From NCBI GenBank assembly GCA_002411015.1, contig DHPY01000054.1, positions 61,478 to 125,477 on the forward strand: 64,000 nt of DNA, given 5' to 3'. This document shows, one piece after another, positions 50,100 through 58,964 of the stretch; the first letter of the stretch is position 1, and each line of letters begins with the position of its first letter. The stretch is from Armatimonadetes bacterium UBA5352 (lineage in GTDB: Bacteria; Armatimonadota; Zipacnadia; Zipacnadales; UBA5352). The notes beneath the pieces were generated by a model. It was not told the DNA's origin, did not search any database, and was given only the letters and a program-made list of their open reading frames with translations. The position numbers were made by a program, and so were the translations under genes.

Positions 50100-53000
50100 T
50101 CAGAGCTCAAATCGCACGTCTTTGCGCGGCACGAGCCGCACGCGCCCCAGAACGCCCGATGGCTTCGGCTCCTGGAGGAGCAGGTTCTGCAGCGAGTTCG
50201 CCACCCACAGCTCGATCTCGTTGGTCGGCCCCTCGATGGCATGCGTGATCTCCACCCGCCACGGCTCCCACGCGCGTGTACCGCAGGTCTTCCCGTTCAC
50301 GCGCACCTCAACGAGGTCCCCGGGGTGGTCCATCTCGAGGAATATGCGGCAGTTGCACTGGGCCTTCGTGAACTTCACGCGCTGGCGGTAGACGCCCACG
50401 CCCGAGTAGAACGGGTAGCCGCGGCGATCCCAGCCCGCGCCATCGATCGTGCCTGGCTCCACGAGCAGGGCGGGCTCGCCGTCGCGCTCGCCGGTGGCGA
50501 AGCGCCCCACGATGATCACCGGGCTCTCCAGCGTCGGAGTGGGGTAGAGCTGCCCCTGCGTCCGCACCTCGACCACGTTCGGGCCTTCGATCAGCAGCTC
50601 TCCCAGCGGCGCCTCGTAGATGTAGTGATCGAGGTAATCGCCAGGCTCCATCCCCTCGACCTTCGTGCTTCCGCGGCCGCCGAGTGAGCGGCCCACGACT
50701 GTCCCATTGACCGCCACGCTGAAGGCGACCACCGTGGCGCCCTTCCAGACCTTCTGCACCGCCAGCCCATCGAGCAGCAGCCTGGCCTCCTCAGGCACGA
50801 GGTCTGACTGGAAGCGCGCGCGATAGACGCCCTCGTTCACGGTGCGATCTGTGTCCGCGATCGAGTACTTCATGCGATAGGACCAGTGTGTGAGCGGCAG
50901 CGCGTTCGGCGAGAGCGTCTCAAACTCCCACTCATCGTCAAGCTCGATGACTCCAGGCATCGAGTGCACCGAGGCCTCGACCACCCGCGGCTCGCCATCA
51001 TGCCTGCCTACCGTGATCGTGAACCGGCCATGCCTGTCCGCGAGGCCCAGCACGTGGTCGCGCCCGAAGCTCTGGATCGGCAGATCGGCGTCAATGACGG
51101 GCGTAGATGGACAGGCCGCCTCCGGATTGACGCACAGCAGCGTCGCCTGCGTGGGCTCAAGCCGCAACCGCACGTGGACGCGGCGCCCGTCGCCGTGAAC
51201 CACCGGAGCGGTCTCCATGTAGCCGGTCTCCGGGTCCCAGATCTCCACCTCACCGTTGAGCGGCAGGCGCGCACTGAACTCGTGTGCCTGCTCACGCGAG
51301 GTGTTCTGCAGGAAGATGAAGTGCCGGCCATCGCGCTCGTAGTGGTAGTGCACGATCGCCTCGATGAACCGCCCGTCCTCATCAAGGATGCGCACATCCG
51401 GCTCGATCGCCGAGTAGATCGCCTGCGCGAAGCTCTCCACGATCTCCTCGTCATCGCCCGCGAACGGGTAGCCGATCAATGCGCCGCCGCGCCATCCCTG
51501 CGCGAACTCGCCGCCGACGATCGGTGTCTCAGCCTCCGCGACCTCGAACGAGTGGATGTAGTCCTCGCCGAAGATCGCCTCCATCGCCTCGACGATGGAG
51601 CGGTCATTGCCGCGCTCGCATGATTTGCTCGGCAGCTCCCCGACGGCGATGATGCGCCCACCCGCGTCCACGTAGCGCCGCATGGCGTCGGCGGTGCTGC
51701 GGGAGATCGTGGTGCAGGCGGGCATCACGAGCACCCGGTAGCGCTCGGCGATCTCGCCACCGGGCCCGCGCACGCCGATCATCCCCCCGGAGAAGTCGGC
51801 CCCTTGCAGCATCTCCTCGGAGACGTAGTCGAAGTCCGCGTTCACCGACAGCAGCAGCCGCCCGCAGCGGTTGAAGCTCCGGCGCAACTCCTCGGCCTTG
51901 TCATTGTCGGCCGGGTCGATCTCCGCCCAGAACGAGCGGTTCGGATAGAAGTGCGCGGCGTCGGCAATGTGATGGCCGTCGCGCATGATCGCGCTGACGC
52001 GGCCGACGTAGTCCGCCAGCAGCGAGTACCAGGGCCAGAACGGGCTCTGGTAGAACTCGCCGGGCGGGCACTCCCACTTCCGGAAGCCCTGGATGGAGTA
52101 GTAGAACGCGTGCGGCTCAAGCTGGTTGATGCCCAGCACAAACTGAAAGTCGCTCATCCACTTGAGGTTGCGCAGGTCCACCGCCCACTGGCTCGCGAGG
52201 CCGAAGCACTCGCAGCCCACGATCCGCTTGCCCAGCAGGTGCGCGGCGGAGGACGCGAACTTGCCCGCCGCGAGCACATTGTAGACGGTGTCGCCGACCG
52301 GCCAGGTGTTCTCGCGCAGGTAGTCGCAGCCGCCCCAGTGCATGTATCGCGCGCCGCGGAAGAAGTCGCCCTGCTGCCGCGCCTGGGCGACGATCTCGCC
52401 CTCCACGTTCACATGACCGATGAGGTTCAGCCGCCGCGCGTCACACCACTCGTAGATCTGCTTGAAGTATGCGTTCACGTAGCAGTCGGTCGCGGTGTCC
52501 CAGAAGTCGCACCGCACGCGGGCGGTCTCCGGCCCGAGGTCATCGAAGAGCGCCGGCAGCGCGGTCAGCAGCGGGTAGTGCCTGCGCCACTCGAACTCGC
52601 CCGGCAGCGCGTCGGTCCACGGGATGCACGCGCCCGCGTTGAAGTTCATGTTCGGCTCATCGGTGAAGATGCCGTTCACGGTCGCGCCGAACTCGTCGGA
52701 GAACCACTGCGCGTATTTCTCGTGCGTTAGTTCGATGAACCGGCGCACCGCCGCCGGGTTGAGAGTGTCGAGGTAGGGGCCGAAGAAGGTGTGGTCTACG
52801 TAGCCGCGCGTGATCACCCACACGCGCCAGCCGCCCTGATCGCGATCGGGCACCCACTGCAGCCGCCCGTGCTCGACCGACTCGGCGAGATCGACCGCGC
52901 TCTCGGGGAAGCCGACGGGCTTCCCGTCCTCGAGAGGCACCGCGATGACCGCGATCAGCTCCTCGCCTGTGTTGATCTCGCGCCCGGGATCCACGCGCGG

Positions 53001-53366
53001 GTTCAGGTCGAAGCGCTCCGTCACACACGCGCCGGACATGCGGAACTCGGGGTGACCCTCGAAGACCTTCGCATCAGCCGGGCCGGAGGGCCAGTTGTTC
53101 TCATCGTAGAGGTAGGCCTTCATTCCGAGCTTCTTCGCCTCGTCGATAGCCGCGGCGCAGTTGCTCATGAACTCGTCGGAGAGATACTCGGTGATGAGGC
53201 CATGGCGCGGGTGGTAGATGAAGCCACCAACGCCCTGGGAGTGCATCTCGCGGACCTGCCAGCGCGTCTCCTCTTCAGTCAGCTCGTGGTTGATGAACCA
53301 GAAGGGGGCGAAGCGGAACTCCGAGGCGGGGTTCTGGAACTCCCGGCGCAGGCCTTCGATGGACAT
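50100..53366 (-). CDS. GH106-like alpha-L-rhamnosidase family protein
   Basis: 1088 residues; ATG 53366 seven bases after GGGAGG. It opens FRFAPFWFINHELTEEET and continues with QVREMHSQGVGGFIYHPRHG, the signature region of GH106/rhamnosidase-like proteins. GIFTDEPNMNF near residue 235 has a likely acidic catalytic residue, and IGHVNVEGEIV is another conserved block. A glutamine-amidotransferase-like (beta-galactosidase trimerisation) segment and a jelly-roll carbohydrate domain (GVGVYRQRVKF ... VNGKTCGTRAWEPW) end the chain. There is no signal peptide, so it is predicted to act inside the cell on imported oligosaccharides or glycosides. Confidence 0.82.
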   Translation of the reverse strand: MSIEGLRREFQNPASEFRFAPFWFINHELTEEETRWQVREMHSQGVGGFIYHPRHGLITEYLSDEFMSNCAAAIDEAKKLGMKAYLYDENNWPSGPADAKVFEGHPEFRMSGACVTERFDLNPRVDPGREINTGEELIAVIAVPLEDGKPVGFPESAVDLAESVEHGRLQWVPDRDQGGWRVWVITRGYVDHTFFGPYLDTLNPAAVRRFIELTHEKYAQWFSDEFGATVNGIFTDEPNMNFNAGACIPWTDALPGEFEWRRHYPLLTALPALFDDLGPETARVRCDFWDTATDCYVNAYFKQIYEWCDARRLNLIGHVNVEGEIVAQARQQGDFFRGARYMHWGGCDYLRENTWPVGDTVYNVLAAGKFASSAAHLLGKRIVGCECFGLASQWAVDLRNLKWMSDFQFVLGINQLEPHAFYYSIQGFRKWECPPGEFYQSPFWPWYSLLADYVGRVSAIMRDGHHIADAAHFYPNRSFWAEIDPADNDKAEELRRSFNRCGRLLLSVNADFDYVSEEMLQGADFSGGMIGVRGPGGEIAERYRVLVMPACTTISRSTADAMRRYVDAGGRIIAVGELPSKSCERGNDRSIVEAMEAIFGEDYIHSFEVAEAETPIVGGEFAQGWRGGALIGYPFAGDDEEIVESFAQAIYSAIEPDVRILDEDGRFIEAIVHYHYERDGRHFIFLQNTSREQAHEFSARLPLNGEVEIWDPETGYMETAPVVHGDGRRVHVRLRLEPTQATLLCVNPEAACPSTPVIDADLPIQSFGRDHVLGLADRHGRFTITVGRHDGEPRVVEASVHSMPGVIELDDEWEFETLSPNALPLTHWSYRMKYSIADTDRTVNEGVYRARFQSDLVPEEARLLLDGLAVQKVWKGATVVAFSVAVNGTVVGRSLGGRGSTKVEGMEPGDYLDHYIYEAPLGELLIEGPNVVEVRTQGQLYPTPTLESPVIIVGRFATGERDGEPALLVEPGTIDGAGWDRRGYPFYSGVGVYRQRVKFTKAQCNCRIFLEMDHPGDLVEVRVNGKTCGTRAWEPWRVEITHAIEGPTNEIELWVANSLQNLLLQEPKPSGVLGRVRLVPRKDVRFEL

Positions 53367-53441
53367 GGCATTTCCTCCCACAATCGCGATGCATGCCGAG
53401 GCTGTGTCGGCATCTCACGACTGAGGATTCCATGCGCGGGG

Positions 53442-53951
53442 TCAACCGGCCTGCTCGATGACGCTCGACACGCGCCACTCGCCCTCCGCCTGCGTCATCC
53501 GCAGGGTCAGCGCGTTCGCGCCCGCATTGATGATCGCACTCGCTGAGGTGCCCTGCTCCTGCACTTGCCCGACCGATGCCTCGCCCGCGAACATACCCGC
53601 GAGCGCCTGAAGCTCCTGTGCCTTCTCCTCCTGCAGCTTGTGGAAGATCTGCGTCTGCTGCCCCGAGGGGATGCTGTCCCAGTCCTCGTTGTTCGCGCGG
53701 GCGTAGGTCTCGTAGTCAAAGCCTGCCGCGACCGTGTCATACTCCCCGGCCTTCATCGCGTCCACGAACGCCTGCGCGGTGGCCTGTGGCGTGGGGCCCG
53801 CGATGGTGTCCCTGCCGCCGCAGCCGCAGAGGAGCACGATGGCGATGAGGCCGACGGCCGACAGCCAGATTGACCTCACCCCCCAACCCCCTCTCCGTTC
53901 CGGCGAGAAGGAGAACGGCTTGACCGGCCGGTCGTGGTTCAACGGGGACAT
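53442..53951 (-). CDS. Small lipoprotein with dispersed repeat in its 5' end
   Basis: 169 residues. ATG 53951 has GGAG six bases upstream, immediately after the methyltransferase stop. Residues 12-25 (PFSFSPERRGGWGV) are the translation of a dispersed repeat. A hydrophobic segment with lipobox LLCGC follows (SAVGLIAIVLLCGCG). The mature part (residues 45-169) looks like a small alpha+beta domain of the DUF4878/NTF2-like sort (AQAFVDAMKAGEYDTVA ... EGEWRVSSVI). The alternative start GTG 53879, after the repeat, would give a more usual signal peptide. Confidence 0.6.
   Translation of the reverse strand: MSPLNHDRPVKPFSFSPERRGGWGVRSIWLSAVGLIAIVLLCGCGGRDTIAGPTPQATAQAFVDAMKAGEYDTVAAGFDYETYARANNEDWDSIPSGQQTQIFHKLQEEKAQELQALAGMFAGEASVGQVQEQGTSASAIINAGANALTLRMTQAEGEWRVSSVIEQAG
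53874..53913 (+). repeat. Dispersed CCTCACCCCCCAACCCC repeat
   Basis: CCTCACCCCCCAACCCCCTC followed by TCC, a short break and GGCGAGAAGGAG. This purine/pyrimidine-skewed unit is a common dispersed repeat in many environmental bacterial genomes, often translated as LTPQPPL-x-SGE. Here it lies within the 5' end of the lipoprotein gene, on the opposite strand and in frame with the coding sequence. Confidence 0.55.
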
Positions 53952-53954
53952 CTC

Positions 53955-54770
53955 TCACTCCACCCTCAGTGCGCGCGCAACATAGTAGACACGGTTCGCG
54001 AAGACGCCCGGCTCGCCGAAGGTGTAGGCGTCGAGGATGTGCAGCGTCTCCATCCCCGCGCCCGCCAGCATCTCGCGTACCTCGTCCGGCTCGTACCCGC
54101 GTTCGTAGTGCGTCTCGCTGAACTCCACATGCTCGCCGGGGCCGCGCCAGCGGAACTGCATCTCCACCCGGCAGAGCTTCTGCTCCTCATCCCAGTGCGA
54201 CTTCCAGCGATACTCCAGCGGCTCGGTCGAGTTCACGTTGTTCTGCGTGAAGAGCCCTATGCGCAGCGCGCGCGCAGTGTTCATGTCGAAGATCATCAGG
54301 CCACCGGGGCGCAGTGCATGCGCCACGCCCTCAAAGCAGCGGCGCAGCCCCTCGGCGTCGATGATGTAGTTGAGGCTGTCGTAGAGCGAGACGACGAGGT
54401 CGAGGCTGTCGCCCCGCAGGCCGAGGCGCGTCGCGTCCATAACCACCGCGGGCAGCCTCGGGCTGCGGTCGCCGCAGCGGCGCACCATCGCCTCCGCGAG
54501 ATCCGCTCCGATCACCCGGTAGCCCCGGCGGAGCATCTCTGAGCCGACCTGCCCGGTGCCGCAACAGAGGTCGAGCACATCGGTCGGATCGGCGCCCAGG
54601 CGGCTCAGGAGCGACTCGATGTAGTCCACCCAGCTCCGGTAGGGCACCGCCGCCATCAGCTCATCATAGTACTCCGCGACGTCCGTGAACGCGTCGCGGC
54701 CAACAGGCGTCGGCCTCTCTTCGATGGCGCCGCTCTTCGGCTCCAGGCCGAGCAGCCTCCGGAGGTTCAT
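53955..54770 (-). CDS. Class I SAM-dependent methyltransferase
   Basis: 271 residues. VLDLCCGTGQVGSEMLRRGYRV is motif I with the acidic end GADLAEAMV, LDLVVSLYDSLNYI is motif II, and ALRPGGLMIFDMNT is motif III. It belongs to the small-molecule methyltransferase group with an N-terminal YYDELM segment. The start overlaps the sugar isomerase gene by four bases (ATGA), so the pair is coupled. Confidence 0.85.
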   Translation of the reverse strand: MNLRRLLGLEPKSGAIEERPTPVGRDAFTDVAEYYDELMAAVPYRSWVDYIESLLSRLGADPTDVLDLCCGTGQVGSEMLRRGYRVIGADLAEAMVRRCGDRSPRLPAVVMDATRLGLRGDSLDLVVSLYDSLNYIIDAEGLRRCFEGVAHALRPGGLMIFDMNTARALRIGLFTQNNVNSTEPLEYRWKSHWDEEQKLCRVEMQFRWRGPGEHVEFSETHYERGYEPDEVREMLAGAGMETLHILDAYTFGEPGVFANRVYYVARALRVE

Positions 54771-55588
54771 TCGACCGCCTCACCTGCGTCCGCGAGCATC
54801 CCGAGCAGCGCCTCCGTGCAGGCGCGGCTGGCCGCGACCTTCGGCCCGAAGTGCGTCTCGATCACCACGAGGCCGCCGAAGCCGTCGGCGATCAGCGCGT
54901 CGATCTGCTCCCGCCAGCCGACCGCGCCCTCACCCGGAGGGACCACGCGGCGCTTCCCGTCCTCCGAGATGGTCCCGTCCTTCACATGCACATGCACGAT
55001 GCGGTCGCCAAGGGCCTCATAGCCGGGGCGGAAGCTCTCCCCGTTGTAGTTGTAGTGGTTCGCCGGGTCCCAGTTCGCCCCGCAGTTCGGCCGGTCTACC
55101 TCATCGAGCAGCCGCGCCATGGACTGGCCGGAGGCGCCGTAACACGGCTTCTCCGTCTCCAGCGCCACGGTAATGCCGCGCTCGGCGGCCAGGTCGGCGG
55201 TCTGCTGCAGGTCCTCGACGACCACATCCGGCCACGCGTCATCTGGCGTCTCCTCGCTCGGGCGCATGTGCGGGAAGATCACCATCATCTTCGCGCCGAG
55301 CGCCTGCGCCATCTCGAGGCACTGCAGGCGCAGTTCCCCGCGATGCTCCTCGATCTGCGGGTCCTCGAGGCGGATCTTGAACAGGCCGGGGGAGATCGAG
55401 GGGACGTCCAGCCCGAAGCCGCTCGCGGCCTTCTTCACGAGGCTGAAGTCGCCCTCAGACATGCCCTTCGGGGCGCGGGTGCCGTAGAACATGCGAAGCT
55501 CGAGGTGGGGGATGCCCCACTCGGCGGCAAGTTCGGCGGCCGTCACGGGGTCGCGGGAGATCTCGTCGGAGATGATAGATATGCGCAT
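54767..55588 (-). CDS. Xylose-isomerase-like TIM-barrel sugar isomerase/epimerase
   Basis: 273 residues. AP-endonuclease-2/hydroxypyruvate-isomerase fold: ISDEISRDPVTAAELAAEWG at the start, VALETEKPCYG with the metal Glu, GANWDPANHYNYNG with the metal Asp/His, VHVHVKDG, and a terminal VVIETHFGP Glu. The set of Glu-Asp-His-Glu ligands is complete. Such proteins epimerise or isomerise keto-sugars or inositol compounds and often work with Gfo/Idh/MocA dehydrogenases, three of which are in this window. Confidence 0.87.
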   Translation of the reverse strand: MRISIISDEISRDPVTAAELAAEWGIPHLELRMFYGTRAPKGMSEGDFSLVKKAASGFGLDVPSISPGLFKIRLEDPQIEEHRGELRLQCLEMAQALGAKMMVIFPHMRPSEETPDDAWPDVVVEDLQQTADLAAERGITVALETEKPCYGASGQSMARLLDEVDRPNCGANWDPANHYNYNGESFRPGYEALGDRIVHVHVKDGTISEDGKRRVVPPGEGAVGWREQIDALIADGFGGLVVIETHFGPKVAASRACTEALLGMLADAGEAVE

Positions 55589-55652
55589 AGGAACACCTTT
55601 CCGGCAGCGGGAATCGCCGGTATGCCCCTGCGCCTCGGCTACCGGCAGCTCT

Positions 55653-57833
55653 TTACTGGCCCTGGATGTACTTCATCAGCACGATCATGCGCGGCAGCTC
55701 GTTGCGCACCGGCGCCTCAAACTCGCCCTCCGCCCACGTCACGCGCAGCGCGAGCATCGTCTTGTTCAGGCGCTCTGAGTTGCCCTGGCTGATGCGCACC
55801 GTCACGGGCACCTCAATGCTCTGTCCTGGCGCGAGCGCGGCTACGTCCGTATAGGACTCGCCGAACGGCTCACCGGCGGCCGGTTTCTTCAGGCCCACCC
55901 CGACCATCCCGGGCGTGTCGCAGACAGAGACACGGATGCCGCTGACCTGCTGCTTCGTGGGATTGGTCAGCTTCACCTTCACCGTGAACTGCGACGCGAT
56001 CGCCGCGGAGTTCGGAGCGGTGAGCTCGGCATGGAGCGGGTAGACCTTCCACGAATCGCGCACTGTGCTGAAGGCCGCGGCGCCCGCAAGCGCCCACTCG
56101 CGGCCGCTGTAGGGGCCGAGGTTCGTCTTACTGGCCGCGCGGTTGATGTCGTGCCAGAACGCGCCCTCGGTTACGCCGCCGTTGAGCAGTTGCCTGTGCG
56201 CGGTGACGATACGATCATTCATCTCCGCCGGCGCGGGCGGGTCACGCAGCTTCTGGTGCCAATGGAAGTCCACCTGGTCGCCCGGCACGATGTTCGCCTG
56301 ACCGGCGCGGATATACCCGTGCCAGTCCTTCACCAGCGTGTCAAACATCGGCCGGCCATCCACCTGGTAGAGCATCGGCGCGAGCAGCGTGACCCCCGCG
56401 TCCGTGAACATCAGCGGGTCCTGGCCATGCTGGACGCCGTGCAGCCACGAGAGCACGAAGATCCAGGTCGGCTTGGTGATCCCGGACTTCTCGATGATCT
56501 GCCGCACGACCTGTGCGCCGAGGTGCGCGCGCCACCAGTTCCAGGCCTCGAAGAACTCCGGGTCCTGATGCGCGCGCCACTGCTCCTCGATCTTCACCGC
56601 AACATAGCGCAGTCGGGCGTTGGCGCTCATCGAGTCCCAGTTATCCGGCAGTTCCACGGGCATCTCGCGCGCGAACGGCTCCGCAAGCTCGTAGCCGCCA
56701 GAGCCCGGGTTCGTGCGCATGTAGTCCAGCCCCGCCATGTCCACGTTCTCGGACTCCTGCACCATCTTGAAGAAGGCCGCGAGGTGGTTGATCCGGCGCT
56801 CATCCAGCAGCGAGATGTACTCCGTCGGCTTCGTGGAGCCGCTGCTGCGCGAGACATCGAGTGAGTAGTCGTAGTCGGGCTTGCGCTCGCGGTTGCCGTA
56901 CGTCGCGTAGGCGGTGGCCCATGTGCCGAACTTGATCCCGCGCCGGTGCGCCTCGCTGCCAAACATCGAGATGGCGTCGAGGTTCACCTGCTTGAACGGC
57001 TGCTCCAACGTCAGCGCCTGATCGCCGTTCGGCTCGGTGAGGCCGCCGCGGAACCAGAACGTGTCCGCGCCCATGTACTCGATCCAGTCGAAGAGCTTGC
57101 GCCAGTCACCGTTGGAGCCGTCCGGGCCGCTGAAGGTATCGCGGTAGTCGAACTCCCAGGTGGCCACGCACATTCCCGGAGCGAGCGCCGGCTTCTCCCG
57201 CGCGCGAAGCTCAAAGACCGCCTGTGAGATCGCCCAGGTCTCACCCTCCGGCGTGATCTCGCCCTCTTCCTCCTCGAGGCGCGCCTGCTCCCACGACCAC
57301 TGTGCGGGGTCGATCGCCAGCTTCGCCTCGATCCGGTAGATGCCCGGATCCGGGTTCCATCCCGGCGGCCAGTAGCCCGCCCACGCCTTCTGCTGATCGT
57401 TCCAGCGCAGCTTCACCTGCTCCGGGAAGTGCCCGATTGTCTCGACGATTTCGCCATCGCGCGTCACGACGACATCGGGCGGGTTGTCGGAGGTGGGGTT
57501 GCCCCGCGCATCCACCACGCGCACCGTCACCGGGATCAGGTCATACCGCATGTAGGCGCTCTGGCCGGTCTGAAGCTCCAGCGGGAACGTCGCCTTCGGA
57601 GCCTCCGGGGCCTCGGGCTCGCGCGAGAACGCCGCGCCGATCAGCCCGCGGAACGCCAACACGGCGACCGCCAGCGACGCGAGCAGCATCAGCGAGCAGC
57701 AGCACATCGAGCGCCGCTTCGCCTGCTCGCGATGCCGCTTCCCGGCGGGGGAGGCCCCGCCGACCATGATCCTCTGCTGCCCCACAGTCGGGGGCAGACC
57801 GCGCGTTGGTCGCATGGCGTCAGTCCTCATCGC
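55653..57833 (-). CDS. Large membrane-anchored putative glycoside hydrolase, family not recognised
   Basis: 726 residues from ATG 57833 after GGAAGACG. A single N-terminal membrane helix (CCCSLMLLASLAVAVLAFRG) anchors it. An Ig-like domain follows (about 75-200: IPVTVRVVDARGNPTSDNPP). The central barrel has YRDTFSGPDGSNGDWRKLFDW, FGTWATAYATYGNRERKPDY and VDMAGLDYMRTNPGSGGYE, in the style of family-13/66-like carbohydrate enzymes. A C-terminal beta domain is similar to a CBM or fibronectin fold (FTVKVKLTNPTKQQVSGIRV). The substrate is unknown. It lies 23 bases after the polysaccharide deacetylase, so co-expression is likely. Confidence 0.65.
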   Translation of the reverse strand, partial: AMRTDAMRPTRGLPPTVGQQRIMVGGASPAGKRHREQAKRRSMCCCSLMLLASLAVAVLAFRGLIGAAFSREPEAPEAPKATFPLELQTGQSAYMRYDLIPVTVRVVDARGNPTSDNPPDVVVTRDGEIVETIGHFPEQVKLRWNDQQKAWAGYWPPGWNPDPGIYRIEAKLAIDPAQWSWEQARLEEEEGEITPEGETWAISQAVFELRAREKPALAPGMCVATWEFDYRDTFSGPDGSNGDWRKLFDWIEYMGADTFWFRGGLTEPNGDQALTLEQPFKQVNLDAISMFGSEAHRRGIKFGTWATAYATYGNRERKPDYDYSLDVSRSSGSTKPTEYISLLDERRINHLAAFFKMVQESENVDMAGLDYMRTNPGSGGYELAEPFAREMPVELPDNWDSMSANARLRYVAVKIEEQWRAHQDPEFFEAWNWWRAHLGAQVVRQIIEKSGITKPTWIFVLSWLHGVQHGQDPLMFTDAGVTLLAPMLYQVDGRPMFDTLVKDWHGYIRAGQANIVPGDQVDFHWHQKLRDPPAPAEMNDRIVTAHRQLLNGGVTEGAFWHDINRAASKTNLGPYSGREWALAGAAAFSTVRDSWKVYPLHAELTAPNSAAIASQFTVKVKLTNPTKQQVSGIRVSVCDTPGMVGVGLKKPAAGEPFGESYTDVAALAPGQSIEVPVTVRISQGNSERLNKTMLALRVTWAEGEFEAPVRNELPRMIVLMKYIQGQ

Positions 57834-57856
57834 GTCTTCCAGATGCGAGCGCGCTG

Positions 57857-58942
57857 CTACGATCCGCTCTTCGTCACAATCACCCACGACACCTCACGCC
57901 GCGGGTCGCCGTAGTAGTTGATGCGCAGGTTGTTCGCGCCTTCGTCAAGCTCGGGCGAGATCCTCAGCATCCCGCTGCCCGCCCCGGCCTCGTTCTTCAC
58001 CACGTTCCCGTTGACCGAGATCTCCAGGCCCTCGGCCGGCACGCCCTCGTCGGCCAGCCGCGCGGTGATCGTCTGGCCGCTCGCCATCCGCTCGCCGATG
58101 GCCGGCGTGATCTCCTCAAGATGCAGCTTCTCCTGCGCCAGCCAGCCACGGAAGGTCTCCAGCGAGTTGCCATCCACCAGGATCTGCCGCGGCGCCAGCA
58201 TCGCGTCTGTCGTCTGATCCGCCGGGCCCCGGTCGATCGTGAACGCGATCCGGTAGCCCGCCTCCCGCGCGTGCTCGATCACGCTCGCGTCATAGAGGCC
58301 GAACGGATACGCCAGTGCCGCGCAGTCGCCCTCGATCTCCGCCGCGATCTTCTCGCGGGAGCCGGCGAACTCCGCCTCGCAGGTCGCGTCATCCACCTTC
58401 GTGGCCTTCTCGTGGAGGGCGGTGTGGGAGCCGATCTCCCAGCCCGCCGCCTCCAGCTCCCCAACCTGGTCCCACGTGAGGTTGCCGCCCGATCCTACCG
58501 AGTCCGCGATCAGGAACGCCGCGCCGACGTAGCCGTGCGCGTCCATCGCGGGCTTGCTGACCGTCAGCACGCTCTCCGGACCGTCATCGAAGGTGATGCA
58601 GACCGCCTTCTCCGGCAGATCGGCCTTCCCCTCGAAGTAGTCCGCGATCTGCGATGGCAGCACCGACTGGTAGCCCTCCTCGGCGAGCGCCGCAAGCTGC
58701 TCCCTGAAGTCCCCGATCGCGATCTCGTAGGTCGAGCCGCTCGCATCCGCCATCGCGTGGTAGCACAGCGTTATGATCTTGCGATCGGTTGCCGGGCCCG
58801 ACGCAACGTTGGTCGCGGCCTCCTCGGCGGGATCCGGGCCGCCTTCGGCAGCCGGCTCAGGCGACTCGCCGCAGCCTGCGAAGAGCATCACCAGCACCGC
58901 CGCTGCGAGCAGCCACAGCGTCCATCGCGCGTTCGTCATCAT
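57857..58942 (-). CDS. Lipoprotein polysaccharide deacetylase (NodB homology)
   Basis: 361 residues; ATG 58942 nine bases after GGAGG. A lipoprotein signal with lipobox LFAGC. The catalytic NodB domain has TLCYHAM, VCITFDDGPESV (Asp-Asp metal and base motif), IGSHTALHEK (metal His pair) and ALAYPFGLYD. All five motifs can be placed. The domain is followed by a small beta-rich C-terminal module (SVNGNVVKNEAGAGSGMLRI). It would remove acetyl groups from a cell-surface polysaccharide on the periplasmic side. Confidence 0.87.
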   Translation of the reverse strand: MMTNARWTLWLLAAAVLVMLFAGCGESPEPAAEGGPDPAEEAATNVASGPATDRKIITLCYHAMADASGSTYEIAIGDFREQLAALAEEGYQSVLPSQIADYFEGKADLPEKAVCITFDDGPESVLTVSKPAMDAHGYVGAAFLIADSVGSGGNLTWDQVGELEAAGWEIGSHTALHEKATKVDDATCEAEFAGSREKIAAEIEGDCAALAYPFGLYDASVIEHAREAGYRIAFTIDRGPADQTTDAMLAPRQILVDGNSLETFRGWLAQEKLHLEEITPAIGERMASGQTITARLADEGVPAEGLEISVNGNVVKNEAGAGSGMLRISPELDEGANNLRINYYGDPRREVSWVIVTKSGS

Positions 58943-58964
58943 CCGCTCAGACCTCCACCGCATC

